Positions 1 to 10,500 of a stretch of 19,107 nt of DNA are shown here, piece by piece. The DNA is taken from assembly GCA_026461645.1 (NCBI GenBank), contig JAPJMP010000199.1, positions 1 through 19,107 on the forward strand. Direction: 5' to 3'. Each line of letters opens with the position of its first letter. Position 1 is the stretch's first letter. A program made the translations under genes and the position numbers. This DNA comes from Burkholderiales bacterium (GTDB lineage: Bacteria > Pseudomonadota > Gammaproteobacteria > Burkholderiales > UBA11063). The notes under the pieces are model-generated. The model had not been told where the DNA came from, searched no databases, and was given only the letters and a program-made list of their open reading frames with translations.

Positions 1-15
1 AAATAGAGGCTTAAA

Positions 16-1344
16 ATGATAGCGTGCAAAGATGGTAAAAAATTAAATATTGAAATACTTTCTTGGAATGATTTGTTGTTTTTTGTGGAAAAAGTAAACC
101 CTTCCTTAGCTTTGGTGTTAGAAAAATTTATGCACGATGATAGTGACTACAAATTTTATAAAGCAAATTATAAATTTGGCGATAAAATCATCAATGCAGG
201 CAAATGTTATTTACCATTAGAAGATGGTGGCGGCATTGCTTTTAATGATAACAATTTACCGAGTGAAATTAGTAAAGATTTAGCTTATGATTTTGATACG
301 GAAGACCCACTAGGTATTGTTATTAGTAAAACTTCCGAATTTTATATTTCAGCACAAGATGGTACTTATCCACATTCTTTAATTACTCCTGGACAAATGT
401 TTGGCATTACCCGTGCAGTTGATACACTTGATGTTCTGCCTTCTGCATCAGCTTTAATTTGGAATTTGAATGCAGGAGCCAAATCTTTATTCATGTTAAG
501 TAAAATTTCTGCTAAAGAAAGCCATTATAAATTACAGCAAAAGTATAAAATAAAGTCTCAGGTTCCAGCATCAACAAATGAGCATTTTGCTTTATTTGTT
601 GAATTAAGTCGTAAAATAAACTCTAATTGGCAGTCTGAAATTATTTATTTTCCAAGAGATTGGATTAATAAACTTAAAACTGCAGCATGGGCCGAAATTT
701 CAACTACACTAATTCATAATCATAGAAAATCATATAATTTATGGCATAATCAGATGGTGCTATGGAATGCAGCATTTATTGAGATTGAACAAGAAAAAAG
801 TTTGATAAATTATCCAATGTACTCTTTGGCCACTGCTAAACAAATGTTTATTATCGCCGGTAACAGTGCAATTGGTTTCAAACCAGCAACAACCGATGAT
901 ATGGGACCAATGGCTGAATTGCAAGAATTGTATATCAATGTTTATGGGCTCAAAGGAACTAATAATAATGCTGTTATTATGGAACCTGCTAAGTTTGATG
1001 TTAATGCAAAATTACCAATATATTATTCGATAAATAAACCTACATTTATTCAAAATAGTTTGGAAGCCTCAAAAAAGAAGAGTCAGATTTTATTGCTAGA
1101 AGAAATTAGATGGATAAATGAAATATATCGTAAAAATATTTTAGCAAAGAAGGAGCACGTAAAATTCTTGTACAATGTTACTGCTGCTACCAATTTTGAA
1201 TATTATCATACTAATCCACAAGACTATGAAAATATTAAAGAAGCATCATTATTAGCTAAAGAGGATGAAAGATTTACTAAAAATCTACCAGGATTATTTC
1301 CATCTACCAGTTCCTTTTTCAAAGGTTGTATTAAAATATCATAA
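16..1344 (+). CDS. Conserved-looking protein of unknown function, 442 aa
   Basis: I do not recognise this protein with confidence. The ATG at 16 is preceded by AGAGG at 5-9 with 6-base spacing, so the gene looks complete. The product is about 50 kDa, with no signal peptide and no convincing membrane segment, so a soluble cytoplasmic protein is likely. It is rich in aromatic and charged residues and ends in a compact segment, FFKGCIKIS. I see no nucleotide-binding loop, metal cluster or other catalytic signature. The base composition matches its neighbours. The aldo/keto reductase starts 18 bases after its stop, so the two are probably co-transcribed, followed by the ABC exporter and the glycosyltransferase. 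It vaguely resembles uncharacterised proteins I associate with Legionella-type gammaproteobacteria, but I cannot verify that. Confidence 0.85.
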   Translation: MIACKDGKKLNIEILSWNDLLFFVEKVNPSLALVLEKFMHDDSDYKFYKANYKFGDKIINAGKCYLPLEDGGGIAFNDNNLPSEISKDLAYDFDTEDPLGIVISKTSEFYISAQDGTYPHSLITPGQMFGITRAVDTLDVLPSASALIWNLNAGAKSLFMLSKISAKESHYKLQQKYKIKSQVPASTNEHFALFVELSRKINSNWQSEIIYFPRDWINKLKTAAWAEISTTLIHNHRKSYNLWHNQMVLWNAAFIEIEQEKSLINYPMYSLATAKQMFIIAGNSAIGFKPATTDDMGPMAELQELYINVYGLKGTNNNAVIMEPAKFDVNAKLPIYYSINKPTFIQNSLEASKKKSQILLLEEIRWINEIYRKNILAKKEHVKFLYNVTAATNFEYYHTNPQDYENIKEASLLAKEDERFTKNLPGLFPSTSSFFKGCIKIS

Positions 1345-1362
1345 ATTTTAGAAAAGATAAAG

Positions 1363-2229
1363 ATGCTAAACGGAGTTTTTGCAATTGGATTTAGACGATT
1401 GCTTGAATCACAACTTTCAGAAACAGAGTTGGATACATTAATTAATACTGCAATTGATAACGGAATTACAGTAATGGATCATGCTGATATATATGGCCAG
1501 TATCAAAATGAGGAGCTATTTGGCAGAGTTCTTAAGAAAAATAAGGCTTTACGCAATCAAATTCAATTGGCCACTAAATGTGGAATCAAAATAAAATCCC
1601 CAGTAACACCCAATGTTACAATTAAACATTATGATTATTCAGCTAAAAGTATTATTGCTTCAGTCAATCAATCATTACAAAATTTTGGTAGCGAATTCTT
1701 AGATGTATTGTTAATCCATCGTCCCAGCCCATTAATGAATGTAGATGAAATCGCTAACACTTTTAATAAGCTTAGAATCGAAGGAAAAGTTAAACGGCTT
1801 GGAGTATCCAATTTTTCCACCGATCAATTTAATTATCTCAATGAAAGAATTAATTTAGTTACCAATCAAATTGAATTTTCTATTTTGCATAATAAACCAC
1901 TATATGATGGAACTTTAGAGCAAATGCATCTTTTTGACATAAGACCTATGGCCTGGTCTCCTTTAGCTGGGGGAAAAGTTTTTCAGCCAAATACGTCGCA
2001 TGAAAATGAAATCATCAAAACTATAAATGAAATTGCACATAAGTATAATGCCAGTTTTGAGCAAATTGCTCTTGCTTGGTTATTAAAACACCCATCGAAT
2101 GTAATGCCAATTTTAGGCACACAAAATTTAACTAGAGTTAAAACTTGTGTTTTAGCTAGCCAAATTAATTTAGATATTGAAGACTGGTTTAAAATATTAG
2201 TGGCCATAAACGGACATTCATTAGCATAA
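1363..2229 (+). CDS. ydhF: Aldo/keto reductase, YdhF-like
   Basis: This is an NAD(P)H-dependent oxidoreductase of the aldo/keto reductase superfamily (TIM barrel), acting on carbonyl compounds in the cytoplasm. The catalytic tetrad is visible: Asp39 and Tyr44 in MDHADIYG, Lys72 in ATKCG and His119 in LLIHRP. The segments DHADIYGQYQ, LGVSNFS (about 147-153), TNQIEFS and RPMAWSPLAGG match E. coli YdhF closely in order and spacing. At 288 aa it is slightly shorter than YdhF (about 298), with the N-terminus trimmed by roughly ten residues. An in-frame stop at 1342-1344 (the stop of the preceding gene) leaves no earlier conventional start, and the ribosome site (GAAAAG, 1351-1356) is weak, so translational coupling to the upstream gene is likely. 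The physiological substrate of YdhF itself is not settled. Confidence 0.92.
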   Translation: MLNGVFAIGFRRLLESQLSETELDTLINTAIDNGITVMDHADIYGQYQNEELFGRVLKKNKALRNQIQLATKCGIKIKSPVTPNVTIKHYDYSAKSIIASVNQSLQNFGSEFLDVLLIHRPSPLMNVDEIANTFNKLRIEGKVKRLGVSNFSTDQFNYLNERINLVTNQIEFSILHNKPLYDGTLEQMHLFDIRPMAWSPLAGGKVFQPNTSHENEIIKTINEIAHKYNASFEQIALAWLLKHPSNVMPILGTQNLTRVKTCVLASQINLDIEDWFKILVAINGHSLA

Positions 2230-2260
2230 TAATCAAACTTTAAACCATTAGGACCTTTTA

Positions 2261-4006
2261 TTGAAAAAAGTATTTATTTTTCTGTGGCACTCAATAGAGA
2301 ATTATCGAGTTTTCTATTTTTTTATGTTTATCACGCCATTTATAGCCTCTTTTTATAAACCACTGGTTTACTATGCAATAAAATTAATGGTAGATGTAAT
2401 TACCAATAATAAGAGCCTAACTATTTATGCCTTAATTAAACCATTACTCTTATACGTTGTCGCAGATGTGTTTTTTAGTGCTCTTTGGCGCATTTCATCA
2501 GTATTGTCTTATAAAAGTGAGCCGTACGTACAGCGGGGAATAATAATTAGAGCGTTACAGCGAACCTTATCATTTCATTATTCTTTTTTCCAGAACACTC
2601 AAAGTGGATTAATTGTTAGTAAGATCAAAGGATTGCTTGAGGGTTATAATGAACTATGGGCGCAATTGTGGTACGGCGTTACTTTCTGGCTAATTGCCTG
2701 TGTTACCGTTTCTTTTAGTATTTTTTTTGTTAGTGTTGAGTTAGGTTTAGTAATATTATTATGGGCAATTATTTTTATATTTATTAATTATTTTTGCACT
2801 GCTAAAATAAATAATCTGGCACATAATCAAAATAATGCTTTACATCAAATGATAGGTCAAGTTTCGGATAGCTTAAATAATCTTAATTCAGTGAAATTGT
2901 TTTCTGGAAGAAAGTTTGAACAGCAATTACTGGAACAGAATATTAATCGGGAATTTATTCCCAAAGAGGTTAAATTATTAAAATTTAGAGTATTTGTCGA
3001 TATTCTAAATGATGTTCTATCCTTAGTAATGTTATTGATCATGATACTTATTATGATTGAGTTAAAACGACGGCAACTAATAACAGTAGGTGATTTCGTT
3101 TTCGTTATTAGCATGGCGTTTATTTTTCAAGATAATATTTGGCATTTAATGCAAGAATTTCACAAATTATCCAATCAAATTGGCGATTTACGTGCTTCAA
3201 TATCATTGCATTACGCCGACAAGTCTGAATATCTGGCAGATAATAATGCAACCTTACCTAAATATGAAATGCATCCACTGCCACCCAAAATTGAGTTTAA
3301 TCACGTAAGTTTTGGACACCCCGGATATGAAACTATTTTTTCAGACCTTAATTTAACTATAAACCCAGGGCAAAAAATTGGTATTGTTGGATACACTGGA
3401 GTTGGTAAAACAACTTTAATTAATTTACTGGTTAAAATCATCTCTCCGCAACGTGGTGCGATTTACATCAATGGTCAGGATATTAGTGAAATTGATAATG
3501 ACAATTTAAGAGAATATATTGCGATTGTACCTCAAGATATTAATTTATTTCATCGTAATTTATTTGAAAACATTAGATATGGCAATAAAAATGCAACTGA
3601 TGAAGAAGTGATTGAGGCAAGTAAACAGGCCTATGCGCATGAGTTCATTTCACTATTACCGGAAAAATATGATACCATTGTTGGTGAGCGTGGATTAAAA
3701 TTGTCAGGCGGACAAAGACAAAGAATCGCCTTAGCTCGAGCAATATTAAAAAATTCACCAATAATTATTCTTGATGAGGCCACAAGTAGTTTAGATAGTG
3801 TTACTGAACATTATGTGCATAAGAGTATTACTAATTTAATTGCTGGTAAAACGGTGATAGCGATTGCACATAGATTATCAACAATTAAAAATATGGATAA
3901 ATTAATTGTAATTGATGCTGGGAAAATAATTGAGACCGGAACACATGATGAATTAATAAGCAACCCTAATGGCTTTTATTATAACATTTGGAGCAGTCAA
4001 TTATAA
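2261..4006 (+). CDS. ABC exporter half-transporter (MsbA/multidrug type), TTG start
   Basis: This is an inner-membrane ABC exporter that fuses a six-helix transmembrane domain (about residues 15-310) to an ATPase domain (about 345-581); it would work as a homodimer. ATPase motifs are complete: Walker A GYTGVGKTT 377-385, Q-loop IVPQD, signature LSGGQRQR 481-488, Walker B IIILDEA 501-507 followed by SSLD, and H-loop His537. The length, 581 aa, is that of MsbA-like exporters. The start is TTG at 2261, supported by AGGA at 2250-2253 with 7-base spacing and by the basic MKK-type N-terminus; no ATG in this frame fits the domain start. A glycosyltransferase follows directly, so a lipid-linked glycan or other envelope amphiphile is a plausible cargo. 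Drug or peptide export cannot be excluded from sequence. Confidence 0.93.
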   Translation: MKKVFIFLWHSIENYRVFYFFMFITPFIASFYKPLVYYAIKLMVDVITNNKSLTIYALIKPLLLYVVADVFFSALWRISSVLSYKSEPYVQRGIIIRALQRTLSFHYSFFQNTQSGLIVSKIKGLLEGYNELWAQLWYGVTFWLIACVTVSFSIFFVSVELGLVILLWAIIFIFINYFCTAKINNLAHNQNNALHQMIGQVSDSLNNLNSVKLFSGRKFEQQLLEQNINREFIPKEVKLLKFRVFVDILNDVLSLVMLLIMILIMIELKRRQLITVGDFVFVISMAFIFQDNIWHLMQEFHKLSNQIGDLRASISLHYADKSEYLADNNATLPKYEMHPLPPKIEFNHVSFGHPGYETIFSDLNLTINPGQKIGIVGYTGVGKTTLINLLVKIISPQRGAIYINGQDISEIDNDNLREYIAIVPQDINLFHRNLFENIRYGNKNATDEEVIEASKQAYAHEFISLLPEKYDTIVGERGLKLSGGQRQRIALARAILKNSPIIILDEATSSLDSVTEHYVHKSITNLIAGKTVIAIAHRLSTIKNMDKLIVIDAGKIIETGTHDELISNPNGFYYNIWSSQL

Positions 4007-4034
4007 GAAGTTCATTTTATTACAAAGGTTTGTT

Positions 4035-5174
4035 GTGAAAATAGCAATTGTTCATGATTGGTTAAGTACTTATGCTGGCGCAGAAAGCGTTTTAGCACAA
4101 ATTATTGCCTGCTATCCACATGCTGATGTTTATACTTTAGTTGATTATCTTACCCCCAAAGAGCGGGGCTTACTTAAAGCTAAAAGTATAACTACTAGTT
4201 TTGTACAAAAAATTCCTTTCATGCGGCAAAAATATAGATTGTTTATTAATTTATTTACTTATGCAATTGAACAATTTGATTTAAGCCAATATGATTTAAT
4301 CATTAGCAGTTCACATGCAGTTGCCAAAGGAGTTTTAACCGGCCCGAATCAATTACATATTTGTTATTGCCATTCCCCAATGCGTTATGCTTGGGATTTA
4401 CAGCATCAATATTTAAATGAAAGTGGATTAAATAAAGGAATTAAATCAATTGTTGCTAGATTTATGTTGCATAAATTAAGATTATGGGACTACCGCACGG
4501 CAAATGGAGTGGATTATTTTATTGCTAATTCAAAGTTTATTGCCAACAGAATTAATAAAATATATCGCCGTCAAGCCACGGTTATTTATCCGGGAATCAA
4601 TTTAACTAAATATGCATCTAATGCAAATCGTAAAAAGAATTATTTTTTAGCTGTTTCACGTTTAGTTCCATACAAAAAAATGGCATTGATTGCCGAAGCT
4701 TTTAAACTAATGCCAGATAGACAATTAATTATGATTGGTAGCGGACCTGAACAAAAGAAAATTGAGCGATTAATTGCCAATACAGCAAACATAACTTTTT
4801 TAGGCTATCAACCAGAAAATACTTTAATTGATTATTTACAACAGGCTCAAGCACTAGTTTTTGCTGCTGAAGAGGACTTTGGAATTATTTCCATTGAAGC
4901 TCAAGCATGTGGCACTCCAGTAATTGCTTATGCCAAAGGAGGTAATCTTGAAACAGTTATTAATATTGATCAAATAAATCCCACAGGAGTTTTATTTACT
5001 GAGCAAACTACTGCATCTATATGCCAGGCAGTTACAACTTTTAGGCAACAGCAACATTTAATTACCAGTAGTTCCTGCATTAGCAATGCGCAAAAATTTA
5101 GTAATGATGAATTTAAAGAAAAACTCACCCATTTTGTCAAGGATAAATTACACGATTTTCAACTACAAAATTAA
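4035..5174 (+). CDS. GT4-family glycosyltransferase, GTG start
   Basis: This is a GT-B-fold retaining glycosyltransferase, probably cytoplasmic at the membrane face, using a nucleotide sugar (GDP-mannose is frequent among related WbaZ-like enzymes) to extend an envelope glycan. The N-terminal domain begins MKIAIVHDWLSTYAGAE, typical for this group, and contains CYCHSPMRYAWDL. The C-terminal donor domain has FLAVSRLVPYK, IGSGPE, FLGYQPE and the EX7E motif at Glu280-Glu288 (EDFGIISIEAQACGTPV). The start is GTG at 4035, with AAAGG at 4024-4028 spaced 6 bases. An upstream in-frame ATG at 3969 lies inside the ABC gene and would add a tail foreign to the family. The 379-aa length is normal. It closes the first plus-strand gene group. 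Acceptor and linkage cannot be read from sequence. Confidence 0.92.
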   Translation: MKIAIVHDWLSTYAGAESVLAQIIACYPHADVYTLVDYLTPKERGLLKAKSITTSFVQKIPFMRQKYRLFINLFTYAIEQFDLSQYDLIISSSHAVAKGVLTGPNQLHICYCHSPMRYAWDLQHQYLNESGLNKGIKSIVARFMLHKLRLWDYRTANGVDYFIANSKFIANRINKIYRRQATVIYPGINLTKYASNANRKKNYFLAVSRLVPYKKMALIAEAFKLMPDRQLIMIGSGPEQKKIERLIANTANITFLGYQPENTLIDYLQQAQALVFAAEEDFGIISIEAQACGTPVIAYAKGGNLETVINIDQINPTGVLFTEQTTASICQAVTTFRQQQHLITSSSCISNAQKFSNDEFKEKLTHFVKDKLHDFQLQN

Positions 5175-5204
5175 TTTACTTGTCAATTTATGGGTAATGT
5201 TTCA

Positions 5205-5262
5205 AACTAAATATTTTTTTAAACTTTAAAAGTAGTAAAATATATACAATAACTTATATTTT
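5205..5262 (+). promoter_or_regulatory. Likely promoter region of the malic enzyme gene
   Basis: The 101-base gap between the glycosyltransferase and malic enzyme genes is very AT-rich. It contains -10-like hexamers TAAAAT (5236-5241) and TACAAT (5245-5250), with T-rich sequence about 17 bases upstream of the former. No strong -35 is present: TTGTCA at 5180-5185 is good in sequence but too far from either hexamer. No convincing terminator hairpin precedes it, so read-through from the first gene group is also possible. Confidence 0.3.
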
Positions 5263-5275
5263 AAGTGAGCATTAA

Positions 5276-7570
5276 ATGTCTGATAAATTTAAATTAGATC
5301 CTCAATTAACCATTGATGCATTGGATTATCATAAATATCAAAGACCAGGTAAAATTGAAGTGGTTGCAACTAAAGCGGTTGCTACTCAGAGAGATTTGTC
5401 CTTGGCCTATTCTCCTGGAGTAGCAGCTCCGTGTCTTGCAATTCATGACAATCCTGTTATGGCCTATGATTACACCAATAAAGGCAATTTGATTGCGGTT
5501 ATAACCAACGGTACAGCGGTATTGGGCTTGGGAAATATTGGAGCTGTTGCTGGCAAACCTGTGATGGAAGGTAAAGCAGTATTATTTAAAAAATTCGCAG
5601 GAATTGATGTATTTGATATTGAGGTCAATCAAACTGATGTTGATAAATTTGTTGAGGTAGTGACTGCATTAGAGCCCACCTTTGGGGGGATTAATCTAGA
5701 GGATATTAAAGCCCCAGAATGTTTTGAAATTGAGGCAAAATTAAGAAAAAAATTAAAGATTCCAGTATTTCATGATGACCAACATGGCACTGCTATTGTA
5801 GTTGCCGCTGGTGTGATTAATGGTCTTAAATTAGTTAATAAGCAAATTGAACAGGTAAAAATTGCCGTATCCGGTGCTGGTGCTGCGGCTATAGCGTGCC
5901 TTGATTTATTGGTTGAATTAGGCGCAAAAAAAGACAATATTTACATTGCTGACTCAAAAGGAATTGTATATTGGGGACGTGATGATAATTTAGATCAGTC
6001 TAAACAAAAATATTGTCAAACTACAGATTATCGAACTTTAATTGATGCCATGGACAATGCCGATATATTCTTGGGCGTATCTGGTCCAGGAACTGTTACG
6101 CAGCAAATGATTGCAAAAATGGCCCCGAATCCTTTGGTTTTTGCCTTAGCTAATCCAACTCCAGAAATAATGCCTGAAGAAGTAAAGCAAATTAGACCAG
6201 ATGCTATTATTGCCACAGGAAGAAGTGATTACCCGAATCAAATTAATAATGTATTATGTTTTCCTTTTTTATTTCGCGGAGCTTTAGATGTAGGTGCTAC
6301 ATGTATTAATGAAGAAATGAAAATAGCAGCAGTTAAGGCAATTGCAAAATTAGCCTTAATGGAGCCAAGTGAAATTGTCGCAAAGGCCTATGGTGGAAAG
6401 GATTTAACCTTTGGCAAAGATTATATTATTCCCAAACCCTTAGATCAAAGATTAATTAGAATTGTGTCGCCAGCCGTGGCTCAAGCAGCAATGGATAGTA
6501 ACGTGGCAACCAGACCAATTAAAGATATGGATGCTTATGTACAAAAATTAAATCAATATGTATATCGTTCAAACACTTTTATGCGTCCAGTATTTAGTTT
6601 GGCGCAAAAAATACCTAAACGTGTTATTATTTGTGAAGGTGAAGAATATAGAGTCCTTCATGCGGTTCAGGAAATTTTAGATCAAAAATTAGCCAAAATT
6701 ACTTTAATCGGTAGAACAGAAGTTATTTTACGCCGAATTAAAAAAATTGGCTTACGTCTAGAACCAAATGAAAATTTAACAATTGTTAATAATGAAAGTG
6801 ATCCTCGTTTTAAAGATTATTGGAGTTATTACTATGAAATTAATAAAAGAAAAGGTGTTACTCATGAGGATGCTAAAAAAAGAATCACTCGCGATACAAC
6901 TTTAATTGGAGCTTTAATGCTAATTAAAGGTGAGGCAGATTCATTAATTTGTGGTTTATCCGGTACTTTTGATGATCATTTGCAAACACTAAAAAACATT
7001 ATTGGTTTTGATAATCAAGAACAAGTTTGCGCTTCAGTTAATGCTTTAATGTTACCTAGTGGTAGTTTATTTATCGCCGATACTTTTGTTAATAACAATC
7101 CAACGGCAAAAGAATTAGCATTAATTACCAAAATGTCAGTAGAGACGATTAAACGTTTTGGTATCGTTCCCCGCGTAGCGTTATTATCTCATAGTTCTTT
7201 TGGTTCTGATTTAAACTCACCTAGTGCTCAAAAAATGAGGGATGTTTTGAACTTATTGGAGGGGCAACTTCCAGGAGTAGAAATTGATGGAGAAATGCAT
7301 GGTGACGCCGCTATTGTACCAGCAATTTTACAACAAGTTATGCCAAATGCAAATTTAACCGACGCAGCAAATTTATTAATTATGCCAAATATTGAAGCAG
7401 CAAATATTTCGTATAATTTACTTCGGGTGTCCTCATCTGACGGGGTAACTGTTGGCCCAATATTGCTTGGACTAAAAAAACCAGCACATATATTAAGTAA
7501 TATCTCATCAGCACGTAGAATTGTCAATATGGTAGCATTGGCTTGTGTTGAAGCGCATAATAAGGCATAG
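5276..7570 (+). CDS. maeB: NADP-dependent malic enzyme with phosphotransacetylase-like C-terminal domain
   Basis: The enzyme oxidatively decarboxylates malate to pyruvate and CO2 with reduction of NADP+, supplying pyruvate and NADPH. Residues 1-430 are the malic enzyme: Tyr45 in LAYSPGVA, Lys100 in [10 protein letters not shown], the metal-binding stretch [12 protein letters not shown] (142-153) with FHDDQHGTA (165-173), and the dinucleotide motif VSGAGAAA (198-205). Residues from about 433 to 760 are a phosphotransacetylase-like domain, which in MaeB-type enzymes is generally regulatory (acetyl-CoA sensing) and not catalytic. Its length of 764 aa matches E. coli MaeB (759). The E1/KAS III fusion gene starts 18 bases downstream behind an AAAAGG ribosome site, so the two are probably co-transcribed. 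That places a pyruvate and NADPH source next to an enzyme able to consume a 2-oxoacid and to begin NADPH-demanding chain synthesis. Confidence 0.96.
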   Translation: MSDKFKLDPQLTIDALDYHKYQRPGKIEVVATKAVATQRDLSLAYSPGVAAPCLAIHDNPVMAYDYTNKGNLIAVITNGTAVLGLGNIGAVAGKPVMEGKAVLFKKFAGIDVFDIEVNQTDVDKFVEVVTALEPTFGGINLEDIKAPECFEIEAKLRKKLKIPVFHDDQHGTAIVVAAGVINGLKLVNKQIEQVKIAVSGAGAAAIACLDLLVELGAKKDNIYIADSKGIVYWGRDDNLDQSKQKYCQTTDYRTLIDAMDNADIFLGVSGPGTVTQQMIAKMAPNPLVFALANPTPEIMPEEVKQIRPDAIIATGRSDYPNQINNVLCFPFLFRGALDVGATCINEEMKIAAVKAIAKLALMEPSEIVAKAYGGKDLTFGKDYIIPKPLDQRLIRIVSPAVAQAAMDSNVATRPIKDMDAYVQKLNQYVYRSNTFMRPVFSLAQKIPKRVIICEGEEYRVLHAVQEILDQKLAKITLIGRTEVILRRIKKIGLRLEPNENLTIVNNESDPRFKDYWSYYYEINKRKGVTHEDAKKRITRDTTLIGALMLIKGEADSLICGLSGTFDDHLQTLKNIIGFDNQEQVCASVNALMLPSGSLFIADTFVNNNPTAKELALITKMSVETIKRFGIVPRVALLSHSSFGSDLNSPSAQKMRDVLNLLEGQLPGVEIDGEMHGDAAIVPAILQQVMPNANLTDAANLLIMPNIEAANISYNLLRVSSSDGVTVGPILLGLKKPAHILSNISSARRIVNMVALACVEAHNKA

Positions 7571-7588
7571 ATTTAAAAGGCAACTTTA

Positions 7589-10500
7589 ATGAAAAAATAT
7601 AATACTGTTGAATTAATCCAACTATACAAATATATGCTGGCCTCACGCGAGTCAGATGTTGTTGAAGTGGAATTAGTTAACAGTGGTGAAGCTAATTTTC
7701 TGGCCTCAAGTAAAGGGCACGAAGGTAGTGTTATTTTAAGCAAGTTTTTGCAAGCAAGTGATTATCTTCACTGTCATTATCGCGACAAAGCTCTAATGCT
7801 AGCGCGAGGAATTACTAATAAAATGTTTTTTGATTGTGCCCTATGTAATACCAATTCACATTCGCTTGGGCGCCAAATGGTATCACATATGAGTGCTGCA
7901 GAATACAATATTCTAAGTATTGTCGGTCCGGTTGGCAATAATGCCTTACAAGCAGCAGGGATTGCAATGGCAATAAAACAAAATCCAGACAATCCAATCG
8001 TATTATGTGCTATTGGTGATGGAACCTCGCAACAAGGAGAGGTATTAGAGGCGATTGCTGAGGCCAAAAGAAATTCGCTCCCGATATTATTTTTTATTCA
8101 TAATAATAATTATGCAATTTCGACTGCAACAACAGGGAAAACTTTCTTTTCCTTACCTAATGGTAAAAATGCAAATTCATTTTATGATTTACCAATTACT
8201 TATATTGATGGTATTAATCCATTGCCAGAATTATCTAAACTAGAACAAATTATTAATACTATGCGCAGTACGCGTCAGGCACAAATAGTGGTTTTTAATG
8301 TGGACCGCCTAGATAATCATTCTAATGCAGATGATCAGGCTTTGTATCGTACTGAAGCACAAATTTTGCAGTCATTAAATAATGACCCAATTACTCAAAG
8401 CTATAATTATCTAATTGCCTCTGGGGTTAAAGTTGAGGAATTAGAAAAAATAAAACAAGAAACAATTAAGGAGGTAAGAAAAGCTTTAACCTCAGCCCGT
8501 AAAGGCTTGCAACCGCAAGCAACCTTTACCGCATCTAAGCCTTTAACTCAAGAATTAACAAATATTAAATATGAGTATAGAGGGGATGTTAATCAACAAC
8601 AGCGCTATACAATGCTAGAGGCTATGAAAAATATTTTTTTACATCAATTAAGCACTAATTCCAATGTAATATTGCTTGGACAAGATATTGAAGATGATAA
8701 AGGAGATGTATTTGGAATTACTCGTGGCTTATCCACTAAATTCTCTCAACGTGTAATAAATACCGCTCTTACTGAATCAACTATTGTTGGTTTAAGTTCA
8801 GGCTTAGCCTTGGCAGGTAAAATTCCTGTTGCTTTTATTCAATTTGTTGATTTTATGCCATTAGCCTATAATCAAATTTGTTCTGAATTAGCAACAATGT
8901 ATTGGCGCACAGGTGGTGCGTGGAACAACCATGTTATTATTTTTGCGGCTTGCGGTGGGTACCGTCCTGGTTTGGGGCCATTCCATTCGCAAACCAATGA
9001 AGCAACCTATGCACATATTCCAGGAATAGATGTATTTATGCCATCAAATGCTGCAGATGCTGCTGGAATGTTAAATGCTGCCTTTAAATCTGGCCGGCCT
9101 AGCGTATTTTTATATCCCAAAAAATTACTAAATGCAAATGGAATCGAACAAACAACTTCTTATGATGTGCATAAGCAATTGGTACAAATTGGTAGTGCCA
9201 GAATTGTGCGTCCTGGTCGAAGTGTTACTTTAGTTGGTTGGGGAAATACTGTGGCTTTATGTAACGATGCCGCAGCAATTTTAGCCTCTACAGCAATTGA
9301 GGCAGAAGTAATTGATTTACGTACAATTAAACCCTATGATGTCAATACTATACTTACTTCAACCAATAAAACCGGTCATTTAGTAGTGGTGCATGAAGAT
9401 AATGCTACTTGTGGTGTTGGTGGCGAAATTATTGCCACCATTGTTGAGAATTCCAAAGTGACCTTAAAAGTTAAACGCATAACTAAAAGTGATACCTTCA
9501 CCCCATGTAATTTTGCTAATCAATTAGAGGTTTTGCCATCTGTAGATAAGATATTAATTGCAGTAGCAGAAATGCTAGATTTAGAAATTAATTATCAAGA
9601 GATTATTGAAGATAATTCTAAATTAATGATTGAAGTCATTGGTGCTAGCCCATCAGATGAAAGTGTTGTTATTAATGAGATTCATGTTAAAGTCGGTGAT
9701 GTAGTTAGTCAAGGGCAAATTTTAGTCGATATAGAGGCTAGCAAATCTGCCGGAGAAATTCTATCTCCCAAAAATGGTATAGTTGATCAAATATTTGTAG
9801 CTAAAGGTGATACTGCTTTAGTTGGCGGGAACTTAATCGCCTTAAAAGTTCAAACTCAAGAAAAATTAGTGAATATTGTTAAGCATAAGAAATTGGTATT
9901 GACACGTAAGCCCCATCAAAATAAAGCAATTACTCCATGCGATAAAACTTTTAACAGCGTCGGTGTGAGCGAACCACTATTTCGTGTTGGTGCAAGAGCA
10001 GTATCTAACCAAGAGATTATTAAAAATTTTCCGCATAAAAATGTCGATGATATTGAACGGGTAACCGGAATTAAACAAAGATACTGGTTTAGTGCCAATG
10101 AAAATATGGTGGATGTTGCAACAGATGTAGCACATAAAATATTAGAAAAATTTAATTTAAAATTAAGTGATATTAATTGTATAATTTGTGCCACCTCTTC
10201 TCCGGATATGTATCAATCGCCATCGGTAGCTTGCTTAGTGTTAGCCAAATTGTATGATATTTATGGTCAATATCCAATAAGTGCCTATGATATAAGTGCC
10301 GCATGTAGTGGCTATTTATATGCGTTGCAAAATGCATATGATTATTTAACTTCGCGACCCAATGAAAGAGTGTTGCTACTTACTGCTGAAAATTTATCTA
10401 ACCGAATTAATCAGAAAGATTTCGAAACGGCATTTTTATTTGGCGATGCTGTCAGTGCTACTATTGTTACTGGCGCAAATCATTTAACTGAGGCGATAGC

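Noticed and set aside
3969..4034. In-frame ATG giving the glycosyltransferase 22 extra residues
   Set aside because: It overlaps the end of the ABC gene, has no ribosome site, and the family start MKIAIVHDW begins at the GTG at 4035, which has AAAGG in front.
5180..5208. TTGTCA as the -35 of the malic enzyme promoter
   Set aside because: Good hexamer, but no -10-like sequence lies 16-18 bases downstream (the site reads CAAACT).
7228..7527. Minus-strand open frame of 99 codons inside the malic enzyme gene
   Set aside because: It lies wholly within the conserved phosphotransacetylase-like coding region and looks like no family; a shadow frame.
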